A DNA stretch of 15,278 nt from Candidatus Spyradenecus faecavium. GTDB taxonomy: Bacteria > Verrucomicrobiota > Kiritimatiellia > RFP12 > DVOR01. Made by a program: the position numbers and the translations under genes. The stretch covers positions 1-15,278 of the forward strand of contig DVOR01000036.1 of assembly GCA_018713405.1 (NCBI GenBank). Reading direction: 5' to 3'. Under the pieces are notes generated by a model that worked only from the letters and a program-made list of their open reading frames with translations, was not told the DNA's origin and did no database searches. This document shows, one piece after another, positions 1-7,795 of this stretch (the first letter of the stretch is position 1; each line of letters begins with the position of its first letter).

Positions 1-1071
1 GTCGGCGATCCGCCCCCGGTCATACGCGCACACCCCCGCGTAGAGGATGCGCGTCTTCGTCGGGTCGACCTCCGCGCCGGAATAACCCGCCGCGCAGAGC
101 ACGCGCCCCCAGTTCGGGTCACGCCCGAACCAAGAGGTCTTCACCAACGGCGAGCGCGCGATGGCACGCGCCACCAAATGCGCGTCGTGCGGCGTCTCGG
201 CGCCCGTCACACGCACGGTGACGAACTTGCTCACGCCCTCGCCGTCCATCACGATCTCCTTCGCCAGCGCCTGGCACAGCGCCGTCAACGCCGCCTGGAA
301 AACCTCCGCCTGCGGGTGCCCCGCGCACAGCGGCGCGTTCCCCGCGGCGCCGTTCGCCAGGCAGAAAAGGGAATCGTTCGTCGACTCGTCGCCGTCGACC
401 ACCACGCAGTTGAAGCTCGCGTCCGCGGCGGCCTTCAGCGCGTCCTGCAACCAGCCCGGCTCGACGGCCGCGTCGGTGGTGACAAAGGCCAGCATCGTCG
501 CCATCTTGGGCTCGATCATCCCCGCGCCCTTGCACATCCCGCCCAGGGTCACGGTTTTGCCGTCGATCTCGCAGGTGACGGCGGCGTGCTTCGGGCGGGT
601 GTCCGTCGTCATGATGGCGCGCGCCGCCGTCTCGTTCACCTCAGGCCCCACCGCGAGCGCCCGGGCCGCCGCCGCGATGCCGGCCGTCACGCGGTCGACG
701 GGGAGCGGCGCCCCGATCACGCCCGTGCTCGCCACCAACGCGCTGCCCTCCGGCAGCCCCAGCGCCTCCTCGGCCGCGCGCGCCATCGCCGCGGCCGCCT
801 CCTGACCGGCCACGCCGGTGCACGCGTTCGCGCAGCCGGTGTTCACCGCCACGCACTGCGCCGAAGGCGACGCCGCCAAACGCGCCCGGTCAAACCCGAC
901 CGGCGCCGCGAAAACCAGGTTCGTCGTGAAGACGCCCGCCGCCGCGCACGGCCGGTCCGAGGCCACCAAGGCCACATCCAGCCGATCGGCATACTTCACC
1001 CCGGCCTTCACGCCCGCGGCGCGAAAGCCCATCGCGGAGGTCACGCCTCCCCTTGGGTCAATCCCACTCAT
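1..1071 (-). CDS. argJ: ArgJ, glutamate N-acetyltransferase / amino-acid N-acetyltransferase (partial)
   Basis: ArgJ moves the acetyl group of N-acetylornithine to glutamate in the cyclic arginine pathway; many homologues also acetylate glutamate from acetyl-CoA. The frame is open from ATG 1071 to the window edge (357 codons), so the last roughly 40-50 residues of the usual 400-410 are missing. Visible hallmarks are the oxyanion-hole stretch STGVIG (residues 115-120), KGAGMIEPKMATML (181-194) with the autocatalytic Ala191-Thr192 cleavage site that splits the precursor into alpha and beta chains, and the DGDESTND loop. An AAGGA ribosome binding site lies 8 nt before the ATG, and residues from GGVT into GFRAAGVKAG match the normal family N-terminus, which supports this start. 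No other arginine gene is in view. Whether it is bifunctional cannot be told from sequence. Confidence 0.96.
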   Translation of the reverse strand, partial: MSGIDPRGGVTSAMGFRAAGVKAGVKYADRLDVALVASDRPCAAAGVFTTNLVFAAPVGFDRARLAASPSAQCVAVNTGCANACTGVAGQEAAAAMARAAEEALGLPEGSALVASTGVIGAPLPVDRVTAGIAAAARALAVGPEVNETAARAIMTTDTRPKHAAVTCEIDGKTVTLGGMCKGAGMIEPKMATMLAFVTTDAAVEPGWLQDALKAAADASFNCVVVDGDESTNDSLFCLANGAAGNAPLCAGHPQAEVFQAALTALCQALAKEIVMDGEGVSKFVTVRVTGAETPHDAHLVARAIARSPLVKTSWFGRDPNWGRVLCAAGYSGAEVDPTKTRILYAGVCAYDRGRIAD

Positions 1072-1102
1072 TGTCGCAATCCTTCACTCGATAAACGCGT
1101 CC

Positions 1103-1108
1103 AGTATA
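1103..1108 (-). promoter_or_regulatory. Extended -10 promoter of argJ
   Basis: On the minus strand TATACT is preceded by TGTGG, giving an extended -10 with TG one base upstream. No convincing -35 is seen. The 13-base string TGTGGTATACTGG is identical to one before coaD. The predicted transcription start is near 1096, leaving a leader of about 25 nt with a good ribosome binding site. Confidence 0.6.
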
Positions 1109-1199
1109 CCACAATCCCCGCCAATGGTGCAGGGCTTTCCTCTTTCGCGAAAGCGCTGCGGCCTCGCCGCCGCACGCCCCGCACGCCGTCCTCAGGGAC

Positions 1200-1227
1200 A
1201 AAAAAGCCCGTGGCCGAAGCCACGGGC
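1200..1227 (-). terminator. Intrinsic terminator of tRNA-Tyr
   Basis: A 9-bp perfect stem (1206-1214 with 1219-1227), a UUCG tetraloop on the minus strand and a run of six U form a textbook Rho-independent terminator 7 nt beyond the tRNA 3' end. Confidence 0.93.
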
Positions 1228-1233
1228 GAAAAA

Positions 1234-1318
1234 TGGTGGTGGGTCTACGATTCGAACGTAGGAAGGCAAAGCCAGCGGATTTACAGTCCGCCCCAGTTGG
1301 CCACTTTGGTAACCCACC
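1234..1318 (-). tRNA. tRNA-Tyr (anticodon GTA)
   Basis: Read on the minus strand, a 7-bp acceptor stem (GGTGGGT with ACCCACC) encloses a cloverleaf with anticodon loop CTGTAAA on a GCGGA/TCCGC stem, a long type II variable arm as expected for bacterial tRNA-Tyr, and a T arm with GTTCGAATC. The 3' ACCA is encoded in the DNA. The length of 85 nt is normal for this tRNA. It has its own promoter and terminator, so it is a single-gene unit. Confidence 0.97.
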
Positions 1319-1333
1319 TGGAAAACGCCGCAT

Positions 1334-1362
1334 ACTATAGCAAACCCCCTTGCCCCGCGCAA
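1334..1362 (-). promoter_or_regulatory. Promoter of tRNA-Tyr
   Basis: On the minus strand TTGCGC (1357-1362) and TATAGT (1334-1339) are separated by 17 bp. The start of transcription would fall near 1327, about 9 nt before the mature tRNA 5' end. Confidence 0.75.
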
Positions 1363-1382
1363 GGACTTTTTTGCGCCAGGGC

Positions 1383-1553
1383 AAAAAAAGCCAGGGGTCG
1401 AGGGATGGCGGCTTAATCGGTCCGAATGTGCGCACAAACGGCCATGCTCGTTCCATCCCAGCCCCTGGCGGGCCAAGGCGCAGGACAATGCGGCGTGCGC
1501 GGGGTGGGGTGGGGTGGTGCACGCCTAGGGGAAGTCCACTCTCGCCTTGACAT
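1383..1553 (-). ncRNA. Candidate structured small RNA (~170 nt) with own promoter and terminator
   Basis: This gene-free stretch folds on the minus strand into two nested hairpins. The 5' one pairs 1543-1548 with 1475-1480, 1534-1537 with 1483-1486 and 1519-1525 with 1492-1498, with a C-rich apical loop. The 3' one pairs 1462-1469 with 1390-1397 and 1453-1459 with 1402-1408, and encloses the palindrome TGTGCGCACA. Seven U follow (1383-1389), as in an intrinsic terminator. A promoter-like pair lies just upstream (1558-1586). No tmRNA, SRP RNA or RNase P signature was recognised. The size resembles 6S RNA but the two-hairpin fold does not. A 46-codon frame (1413-1553) starting at the predicted RNA 5' end is an alternative, less likely because of the pairing. 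Confidence 0.55.
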
Positions 1554-1557
1554 CACT

Positions 1558-1586
1558 AAGGTAACACAAGCCCCCGGCAAAGTCAA
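1558..1586 (-). promoter_or_regulatory. Promoter of the candidate small RNA
   Basis: On the minus strand TTGACT (1581-1586, 5 of 6 to consensus) is followed after 17 bp by TACCTT (1558-1563), itself preceded by TGT as an extended -10. The start would be near 1550. Confidence 0.5.
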
Positions 1587-1624
1587 CATAGGAAGCGGAG
1601 TCCGGCGGGGGCGGAAAGTTGTGC

Positions 1625-1653
1625 TTGCGTGGGGGCGGGGTTTTTGGTATGGT
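1625..1653 (+). promoter_or_regulatory. Promoter of the leuA leader and leuA
   Basis: TTGCGT (1625-1630), a 17-bp spacer and TATGGT (1648-1653) with TGG in front (extended -10). The predicted start is near 1660, about 5 nt before the leader peptide ATG and about 205 nt before leuA. Confidence 0.65.
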
Positions 1654-1664
1654 TGGGGGCAGTC

Positions 1665-1748
1665 ATGAGACACATGGAGTTCGCGCTTGGCCTTCGACTT
1701 AGCCTGTTGCCGCTGACGGCGGTGGGCCGCGGTTGCCTTGGCGCGTGA
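1665..1748 (+). CDS. Leucine-rich leader peptide of leuA
   Basis: A 27-codon frame from ATG 1665 to TGA 1748 carries seven Leu codons (CTT, CTG and TTG), five of them clustered between 1692 and 1715 in the peptide stretch LRLSLLPL. It lies between the leuA promoter and a terminator hairpin, the arrangement of a leu operon attenuation peptide. The transcript probably starts only a few nucleotides before the ATG, so translation would be near-leaderless; an internal ATG at 1674 is the alternative start. Its role would be to sense charged tRNA-Leu by ribosome stalling, not to act as a protein. The reading is inferred from position and codons, since such peptides are not conserved in sequence. Confidence 0.7.
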   Translation: MRHMEFALGLRLSLLPLTAVGRGCLGA

Positions 1749-1819
1749 CGGAACGTGCGTGACGAGTGACGGCAAGTGGCCTCCGCGGGTTTGGTTCAGA
1801 CGGCGGGGGCCTTCGTTTT
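1719..1819 (+). promoter_or_regulatory. leuA attenuator: antiterminator and intrinsic terminator
   Basis: The terminator is GGCCTCCGC (1778-1786) paired with GCGGGGGCC (1803-1811): nine pairs, one of them G-U, followed by UUCGUUUU (1812-1819). The same 5' arm can instead pair with GCGGTGGGCC (1719-1728) inside the leader peptide, just after the Leu cluster: nine pairs (one G-U) with one bulged U. It can also pair with GCGGAG at 1820-1825. These structures are mutually exclusive. Ribosome stalling at Leu codons would favour antitermination and leuA expression when leucine is scarce. Confidence 0.68.
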
Positions 1820-1865
1820 GCGGAGCCCCAGGCGTCCCCGGGGGGCCGATAAGAGGAAGCAAGAC

Positions 1866-3446
<1,581 letters not shown>

Positions 3447-3462
3447 GCGAAGGAGCCGCCCC

Positions 3463-4026
3463 GTGGACATCGCGACGCTGGATGTGCGCGCCCTGCGCCT
3501 GGGCCAGGGCCTCACGCTCGAGGGCCTGGTGCACACCGGGCGCGACCGCCTGCACAAGCATCTCCACGAGGGCGGCGCCCTGCCGCCGGGCGTCGACCTG
3601 CGCACGTCCGCGCTCTACCACTGCGGCCCCGTGATGGTGGCCGACGGCGCGGGCGGGTGGCGCATGGTCGCCGGCGGCCCCACCACCTCCTCGCGCGAGG
3701 AGCCTTACGAGGCCGACGTCATCGCGCGGTTCGGCCTGCGCGTCATCATCGGCAAGGGCGGCATGGGGCCCAAGACCGTCGCGGCCTGCCGGGAGCATGG
3801 GTGTGTCTACCTGCAGGCCGTGGGCGGCGCGGGCGCGCTCATCGCCGCCGCGGTCGAGCGCGTCGAGGGGGTGGACTTCCTGGAGGCCTTCGGGCCGGCC
3901 GAGGCCATGTGGCACCTGCGCGTGCGTGGGTTCCCCGTCACCGTCGCCATCGACGCCCACGGCAACAGCCTCTATGAGCGGGTCGCCGCAGACTCCGCCA
4001 AGCGCCTCCATGAGCTGCTCGCCTAA
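3463..4026 (+). CDS. Class I fumarase / L(+)-tartrate dehydratase beta-subunit family protein
   Basis: The protein (187 aa) is the C-terminal or beta half of class I Fe-S hydro-lyases such as fumarase A or TtdB, which hydrate or dehydrate fumarate/malate or tartrate together with an alpha subunit that holds the 4Fe-4S cluster. Recognisable stretches are LHKHLHEG near residue 32, the GPVMV strand, GGPTTSSREEPYE, GKGGMGPKT and AIDAHGNSLYE. The start is GTG 3463 with AGGAG 7 nt upstream. It begins 16 nt after leuA and overlaps the next gene by 17 nt, so it belongs to the same transcript. No alpha subunit is in the window, so the partner must be elsewhere or the protein has a different role. Its substrate cannot be assigned. 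Confidence 0.85.
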   Translation: MDIATLDVRALRLGQGLTLEGLVHTGRDRLHKHLHEGGALPPGVDLRTSALYHCGPVMVADGAGGWRMVAGGPTTSSREEPYEADVIARFGLRVIIGKGGMGPKTVAACREHGCVYLQAVGGAGALIAAAVERVEGVDFLEAFGPAEAMWHLRVRGFPVTVAIDAHGNSLYERVAADSAKRLHELLA

Positions 4027-4999
4027 GGCCGCGCCCCGCTTCTCGCTCATCGTCCCGGTCTATCGGGTCGAGCGTTTCCTGCGGGACGCGCTGGAGGCCG
4101 TGCGCGCGCAGACCTTCGCGGGCTGGGAGGCGCTGTGCGTGGACGACGGCAGCCCCGACGCCTGCGGCGCGGCGCTCGACGAGGCCGTGCGCGAAGACGG
4201 CCGCATCCGCGTCGTCCACCAGCGCAACGCCGGCGTCAGCGCCGCGCGCAACCGCGCCCTCGGCCGCGTTCGCGGCGAGTACGTCCTCTTCCTGGACCCC
4301 GACGACGCCGTGTGCCCGGGGTGGTTCGCCGCCTTCGACGCCGTCATCCGCCGACACGCCCCCGACCTGGTTCAGTTCGACTACCGATACTTCCCGGCGG
4401 AGAGCGACTGGCGTGCCCTGCCGGAGCCGCGTTTCGACCTCGACGCGTGCCGCGTCGCCACGGAGCCCCGCACCTGCGCCGAGGCCTTCGGCCCGCGCCT
4501 GGTCAACGGCGGTTACCCGTGGACGAAGGCTTGGCGGGCCGGGATTCTCGAGGGCAAGCGCTTCCCCGTGGGCATCGCGCTCTATGAGGACCGACACTTC
4601 CTGTGGGACGTCTTCCCGGACATCCATCGGCTGGCCGTGGCGGACTTCCCGGGTTACTTCTACCGCCAGGGCGCGGCCTCCGCGTTGACCAAGCCGCGAC
4701 CGGCCCTCGAGCGCGCCCACATTACCGTCAGCGAATACCGCGCGCTCTTCACCCTCGACCGCCGCCTGCGCGGCGACCCCCGCCGCCCCTACCCGCTCTT
4801 CTACTACGCCATCCATGCGTGGGCCGGCTTTCGTATCAAGCTCCACCTCCGCCGGCCCGACAAACCCATCGTCCTCCCCACCACCCTTCCCCCCGCGGCC
4901 CGGACACGCCTCGCCATCCTCGCCCGCCTCCTCTTCCTCCGCCTCCTCTTCGCCGCCGAGCGCCTCCGCTACGCCCTGAGCCTCCTGTTGCGCCGTTGA
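4010..4999 (+). CDS. Glycosyltransferase family 2 (first of a tandem pair)
   Basis: A 329-aa GT-A fold glycosyltransferase, probably transferring a sugar from a nucleotide donor to a cell-surface polysaccharide or lipid. The N-terminal domain shows FSLIVPVYRVERFL (11-24), VDDGSPD (44-50), NAGVSAARN and the metal-binding FLDPDD (94-99); YEDRHFLWDV further on supplies a plausible catalytic acidic pair. The C-terminus is Arg- and Leu-rich and may lie on the membrane as an amphipathic helix. The ATG at 4010 lies inside the end of the preceding gene (17-nt overlap), with no strong ribosome binding site, suggesting translational coupling. It is a paralogue of the next gene. Acceptor and donor are unknown. 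Confidence 0.87.
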   Translation: MSCSPKAAPRFSLIVPVYRVERFLRDALEAVRAQTFAGWEALCVDDGSPDACGAALDEAVREDGRIRVVHQRNAGVSAARNRALGRVRGEYVLFLDPDDAVCPGWFAAFDAVIRRHAPDLVQFDYRYFPAESDWRALPEPRFDLDACRVATEPRTCAEAFGPRLVNGGYPWTKAWRAGILEGKRFPVGIALYEDRHFLWDVFPDIHRLAVADFPGYFYRQGAASALTKPRPALERAHITVSEYRALFTLDRRLRGDPRRPYPLFYYAIHAWAGFRIKLHLRRPDKPIVLPTTLPPAARTRLAILARLLFLRLLFAAERLRYALSLLLRR

Positions 5000-5027
5000 T
5001 TACGATGCCCCGTTAAAGGAGTATACC

Positions 5028-6065
5028 ATGCCCCCCCCGACTATCTCCCTCATCGTTCCCGTTTATAAAGAAGAATTCCTCCTTCGTGAGGCCTTGGCCT
5101 CCGTCCAAGCGCAGACTTTCCAGGACTACGAGGTCATCTGTGTGGACGATGGAAGTCCGGACAATTGTGGGACAACCATCGATGAGTTCGTCCGGAGTGA
5201 TTCGCGATTCCATGCCGTCCATCACCGTAACGCCGGGGTTCGAGGCGCTCGCAATCGAGGATTGGAGCGGGTTCGTGGCGAGTATTTCCTGTTCCTTGAC
5301 CCGGATGATGCCTTCTGCCCAGACTGGTTCGCCGCGTTTGCCAAGATTATCGAGCGCGACCATCCAGACCAAATCCGCTTTGCGACGCAGCGGGTCATGC
5401 CCGAAACGGATTGGCGGAAGGTGCAACCGCCGACTTTCCCGAAGAATCCGGTCTACACCGCGAAGGGGGCTTGGGCGTGTTGCAAAGCGCTTTGGCCGAC
5501 GTTGGCGACCTCAGAGTACCCCATCTGGTACGTGGCGTGGCGTAGGGACTGTTTCCAAGCCATGCGCTTCCGGATGAACACCAAGTTTGGTGAGGACACA
5601 CTCTTCAACTGGTGGGCCAGCATGTTGACGAACTCCGTCGTGAAATTTGAGTATCCCGGCCATTATTATCGTTATCGGTGGAACTCCGGGGTCTTCCAAA
5701 GCGTCTCCGCCGTAGGTCGTGCCCGCTCCTATCTTTACGCAGTCCGAGAGGTCCTGCGGTTGACATGGCACCTGCGTGGCGACAAACGCCTGCCCTTCCC
5801 TATCCTGAGCTATACGCCGGTCATCTGGAACTATGCCACGCCGTCCAAACTGAAGCGCCTCCTGGGGATTCATGCGTTGCTCGGAGGCCAGATTCCCCCC
5901 TGCCCGGCGCGGTTGGTACGTTACATCCGGAACGTCGAGCAGGGCAAGCGCGACTTCATCCTCCCCGCCGTGCTGACCCGCGTGGCGGCCCTGTTTCTGC
6001 TCTACGCCATCGAGGGCGTCCGCATGTGGTTCTGCCTGGCGGTGGAGCGGGTGCGGGGGAAGTGA
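5028..6065 (+). CDS. Glycosyltransferase family 2 (second of a tandem pair)
   Basis: A 345-aa GT-A glycosyltransferase with ISLIVPVYKEEFLL (6-19), VDDGSPDN (39-46), RNAGVRGARNRGLERVRGEY (67-86), FLDPDD (89-94) and a later GEDTLFNWW that holds a plausible catalytic base. The C-terminal segment ends in a hydrophobic helix (ALFLLYAIEGVRMWFCLAV) that could attach it to the membrane. Start ATG 5028 has a strong AAAGGAG 6 nt upstream, unlike its upstream paralogue, from which it is separated by 28 nt. Its first 850 bases use many A- and T-ending codons, in contrast with the GC-rich codons around it, while the last part returns to local usage. This suggests a separate origin or acquisition. Sugar specificity is unknown. 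Confidence 0.88.
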   Translation: MPPPTISLIVPVYKEEFLLREALASVQAQTFQDYEVICVDDGSPDNCGTTIDEFVRSDSRFHAVHHRNAGVRGARNRGLERVRGEYFLFLDPDDAFCPDWFAAFAKIIERDHPDQIRFATQRVMPETDWRKVQPPTFPKNPVYTAKGAWACCKALWPTLATSEYPIWYVAWRRDCFQAMRFRMNTKFGEDTLFNWWASMLTNSVVKFEYPGHYYRYRWNSGVFQSVSAVGRARSYLYAVREVLRLTWHLRGDKRLPFPILSYTPVIWNYATPSKLKRLLGIHALLGGQIPPCPARLVRYIRNVEQGKRDFILPAVLTRVAALFLLYAIEGVRMWFCLAVERVRGK

Positions 6066-6072
6066 CGAAAAA

Positions 6073-6098
6073 GGCCCCGGGCGAATCGCCTCGGGGCC
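6073..6098. terminator. Hairpin after the glycosyltransferase genes
   Basis: GGCCCCG (6073-6079) pairs with CGGGGCC (6092-6098), and the inner GGCG/CGCC extends the stem to 11 bp with one bulge. On the plus strand no U run follows, so termination may be weak or factor-dependent; AAAAA before it would make it efficient only for minus-strand transcripts. Confidence 0.5.
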
Positions 6099-6126
6099 TC
6101 GGTATGGAGGGATAGGAGAAACGAAG

Positions 6127-6146
6127 ATGAGTAAAGTCACACTCAT
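6127..6146. repeat. Short inverted repeat, possible operator
   Basis: ATGAGT and ACTCAT, 6-bp arms with an 8-bp spacer, lie about 115 nt before the HAD gene promoter. The size fits a regulator binding site, but nothing identifies a regulator, and arms this short arise by chance. Confidence 0.25.
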
Positions 6147-6262
6147 GCTTACGTCAATAGAATAGCACATCGGGTTTGGCGTGTGTGTCCTTTCGCCGCG
6201 CATTTTGGAGTGTGCACTGGCGTAGGCAGGGCGGTTGGTGCAGGTGGGGGGCGGGTTTTTGG

Positions 6263-6268
6263 TATACT
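6263..6268 (+). promoter_or_regulatory. Extended -10 promoter of the HAD phosphatase operon
   Basis: TATACT preceded by TTTTTGG forms an extended -10; a possible TTGGTG at 6235-6240 is 22 bp away, too far for a normal -35. The start would fall near 6275, directly at the ATG at 6276, predicting a leaderless or near-leaderless mRNA. Confidence 0.55.
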
Positions 6269-6275
6269 GATGGGC

Positions 6276-6926
6276 ATGAATGCTCCTACGCTTTTCTTTG
6301 ATTTGGACGGGACGTTGATCGATTCCCGCGGGGACATCGCCAACAGCGTGAATCTGACGCGCGCGGATTACGGTCTGCCGCCGTTGCCGTTGGAGGAGGT
6401 GACGAAGATGGTCGGGAACGGGGCGCGGCAGCTGATGCTGCGCGCGATGCCGGATTTCGCGGACCGTCTGGACGAAATCGTGGCGAACAACAAGCGGCAG
6501 TACGCAGCGCACCTGGTGGAGCGGACGTTCATGTATCCGGGGGTGCCGGAGGGGCTGGCGGCGCTGCGGGCGCTGGGGTGCAAGATGGCGGTGACGTCGA
6601 ACAAGACGTCGGCGCACATCCCGCGGATCTTGGAGGCGCTGGGCATCCTGCGGTTCTTCGACGTGACGGTGGGCGGCGGGGACGTGCCGGAGCTGAAGCC
6701 GGCGCCGGACCTGCTCTATCTGGCGGCGAAGCGCATGGGGGTGGAGGTGCGGCCGACGGATTGGGTGATCGGCGACCATTACACGGACCTGGAGGTGGGG
6801 CGGCACGCGGGCGTGAAGGTGTGCCACTGCGCGTATGGCTTCGGCCAGCCGCGGGGGGAACGCTTTGACGTGGAGGTGCAGGACCTGCGGGAGTTCGCGG
6901 ATTATCTGAAGGGACTGCTTGCGTGA
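6276..6926 (+). CDS. HAD-family phosphatase, phosphoglycolate phosphatase-like
   Basis: A 216-aa haloacid dehalogenase superfamily hydrolase of the Gph/PGP type with an alpha-helical cap (about 18-85). Motif I is FFDLDGTLID with nucleophile Asp9 and acid/base Asp11, motif II is TSNK (107-110), motif III is Lys141 in ELKPAPD, and motif IV is GDHYTD with Asp167 and Asp171; the usual Ser after GD is His here. Likely substrates are small phosphorylated metabolites such as 2-phosphoglycolate, but this family is promiscuous. ATG 6276 matches the normal N-terminus; ATG 6270 would add two residues. No Shine-Dalgarno sequence is apparent. The stop overlaps the GTG of the next gene by 4 nt, so the two are coupled. 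Confidence 0.88.
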   Translation: MNAPTLFFDLDGTLIDSRGDIANSVNLTRADYGLPPLPLEEVTKMVGNGARQLMLRAMPDFADRLDEIVANNKRQYAAHLVERTFMYPGVPEGLAALRALGCKMAVTSNKTSAHIPRILEALGILRFFDVTVGGGDVPELKPAPDLLYLAAKRMGVEVRPTDWVIGDHYTDLEVGRHAGVKVCHCAYGFGQPRGERFDVEVQDLREFADYLKGLLA

Positions 6927-7795
6927 ACGGATGGCGCAGGGTGCGGTTCTGGGCGCTGGGCGTCGCGTTGGGCGCGGCGGCGGTGGCCTCGGCCGCGCTC
7001 TGCACGCGGCGGGTGTCGCCGGCGGGCGCGTCGGGGGGGCCGGCGGCGCTCTTGGTGGGACTGGGGGGGAGCCGGGGCATCCTGGCGGAGGTGTTGTGGT
7101 ATCGCATCAACGGGCTACAGCGGGAGGGCCGCTACGCGGAGCTGGGGGCGCTGACGGATTATCTGGTGGGGCTGGACCCGGCGAACATCGAGGCGTGGGC
7201 CTACAACGCGTGGAACCTGGCCTACAACGTGAGCCATGACCACGCCGACGCCGAGGCGCGGTGGCGGTGGATCCTGCGCGCGCAGGCGTTGCTGGAGCGG
7301 GGACTTGAGGCGAACCCGGGGAACCCGACGCTGCTGCGCCAGCAGGGGTGGATCTGGGAGCACAAGGTGGGGGGCTTCCGCGAGGAGACGCCGCCGCATG
7401 ACTACCCGGAGGAGAACCGGGACTACCGCGCCAGGACGGCGCTGTTGCCCCCGCCGACGCACGCGGCGGCGCTGGAGGCCGCGCTCGGCGCACCGGCGGA
7501 TTGGGGCGACCCGGCGTTGCGGGCGGTGGATTGCTACCTTCGCGCGGGGGCGGCGCCGGACGCGCTCCGGGCGTTCCGCGGGTATCTGCTGGACCGGGCG
7601 CCGACGGCGCGCCGGGCGCTCTTTCCCTTTCTGTTTCGTCTGTATGCCGCCGCCGAGCCGGGGCTCAACCTCCCCGAGCTGCAGGGGGCCCTCGCCCTCG
7701 CCGCGCACCTCGAGGCCGAGGCCCCCGGCGACCCGGCCCTGCGTGCCCTGCGCGAACGCGCGCGCCGCACGCTGACCAAGGAGAACGCACCATGA
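6923..7795 (+). CDS. Membrane-anchored repeat-like protein of unknown function
   Basis: I do not recognise a named family. The 290-aa protein starts at GTG 6923, overlapping the preceding stop by 4 nt (GTGA). Residues about 9-26 form a hydrophobic segment after Arg residues, a signal anchor or uncleaved signal; the Cys27 context does not match a lipobox well. The rest is helical, rich in Ala, Leu, Trp and Tyr. The stretches GRYAELGALTDYLVGLDP and ARALLERGLEANPGNP-like residues (actual text LLERGLEANPGNPTLL near 118) read like degenerate tetratricopeptide repeats, followed by a second helical part from about 170. It probably sits on the outer face of the cytoplasmic membrane as a scaffold. It is coupled on both sides to the phosphatase and exonuclease genes. 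Confidence 0.7.
   Translation: MNGWRRVRFWALGVALGAAAVASAALCTRRVSPAGASGGPAALLVGLGGSRGILAEVLWYRINGLQREGRYAELGALTDYLVGLDPANIEAWAYNAWNLAYNVSHDHADAEARWRWILRAQALLERGLEANPGNPTLLRQQGWIWEHKVGGFREETPPHDYPEENRDYRARTALLPPPTHAAALEAALGAPADWGDPALRAVDCYLRAGAAPDALRAFRGYLLDRAPTARRALFPFLFRLYAAAEPGLNLPELQGALALAAHLEAEAPGDPALRALRERARRTLTKENAP

Noticed and set aside
178..1416. 412-codon plus-strand frame across argJ and tRNA-Tyr
   Set aside because: It runs through the tRNA and terminator and is Arg/His-rich; the minus-strand ArgJ reading is unambiguous.
1383..1553. 6S RNA or SRP RNA assignment for the small RNA candidate
   Set aside because: Size fits 6S, but there is no closing 5'-3' stem with a central bubble, and the conserved SRP domain IV sequence is missing.
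6158..6163. TAGAAT as the -10 of the HAD operon
   Set aside because: No -35 at a usable distance, and the extended TGGTATACT nearer the gene is stronger.
5511..6827. 438-codon minus-strand frame across the second glycosyltransferase and HAD gene
   Set aside because: Antisense to two genes with intact motifs; composition is that of a shadow frame.
6923..7795. Lipoprotein assignment for the membrane-anchored protein
   Set aside because: The residues before Cys27 (Ala-Ala-Leu) do not fit the lipobox pattern, which needs a small residue just before Cys.
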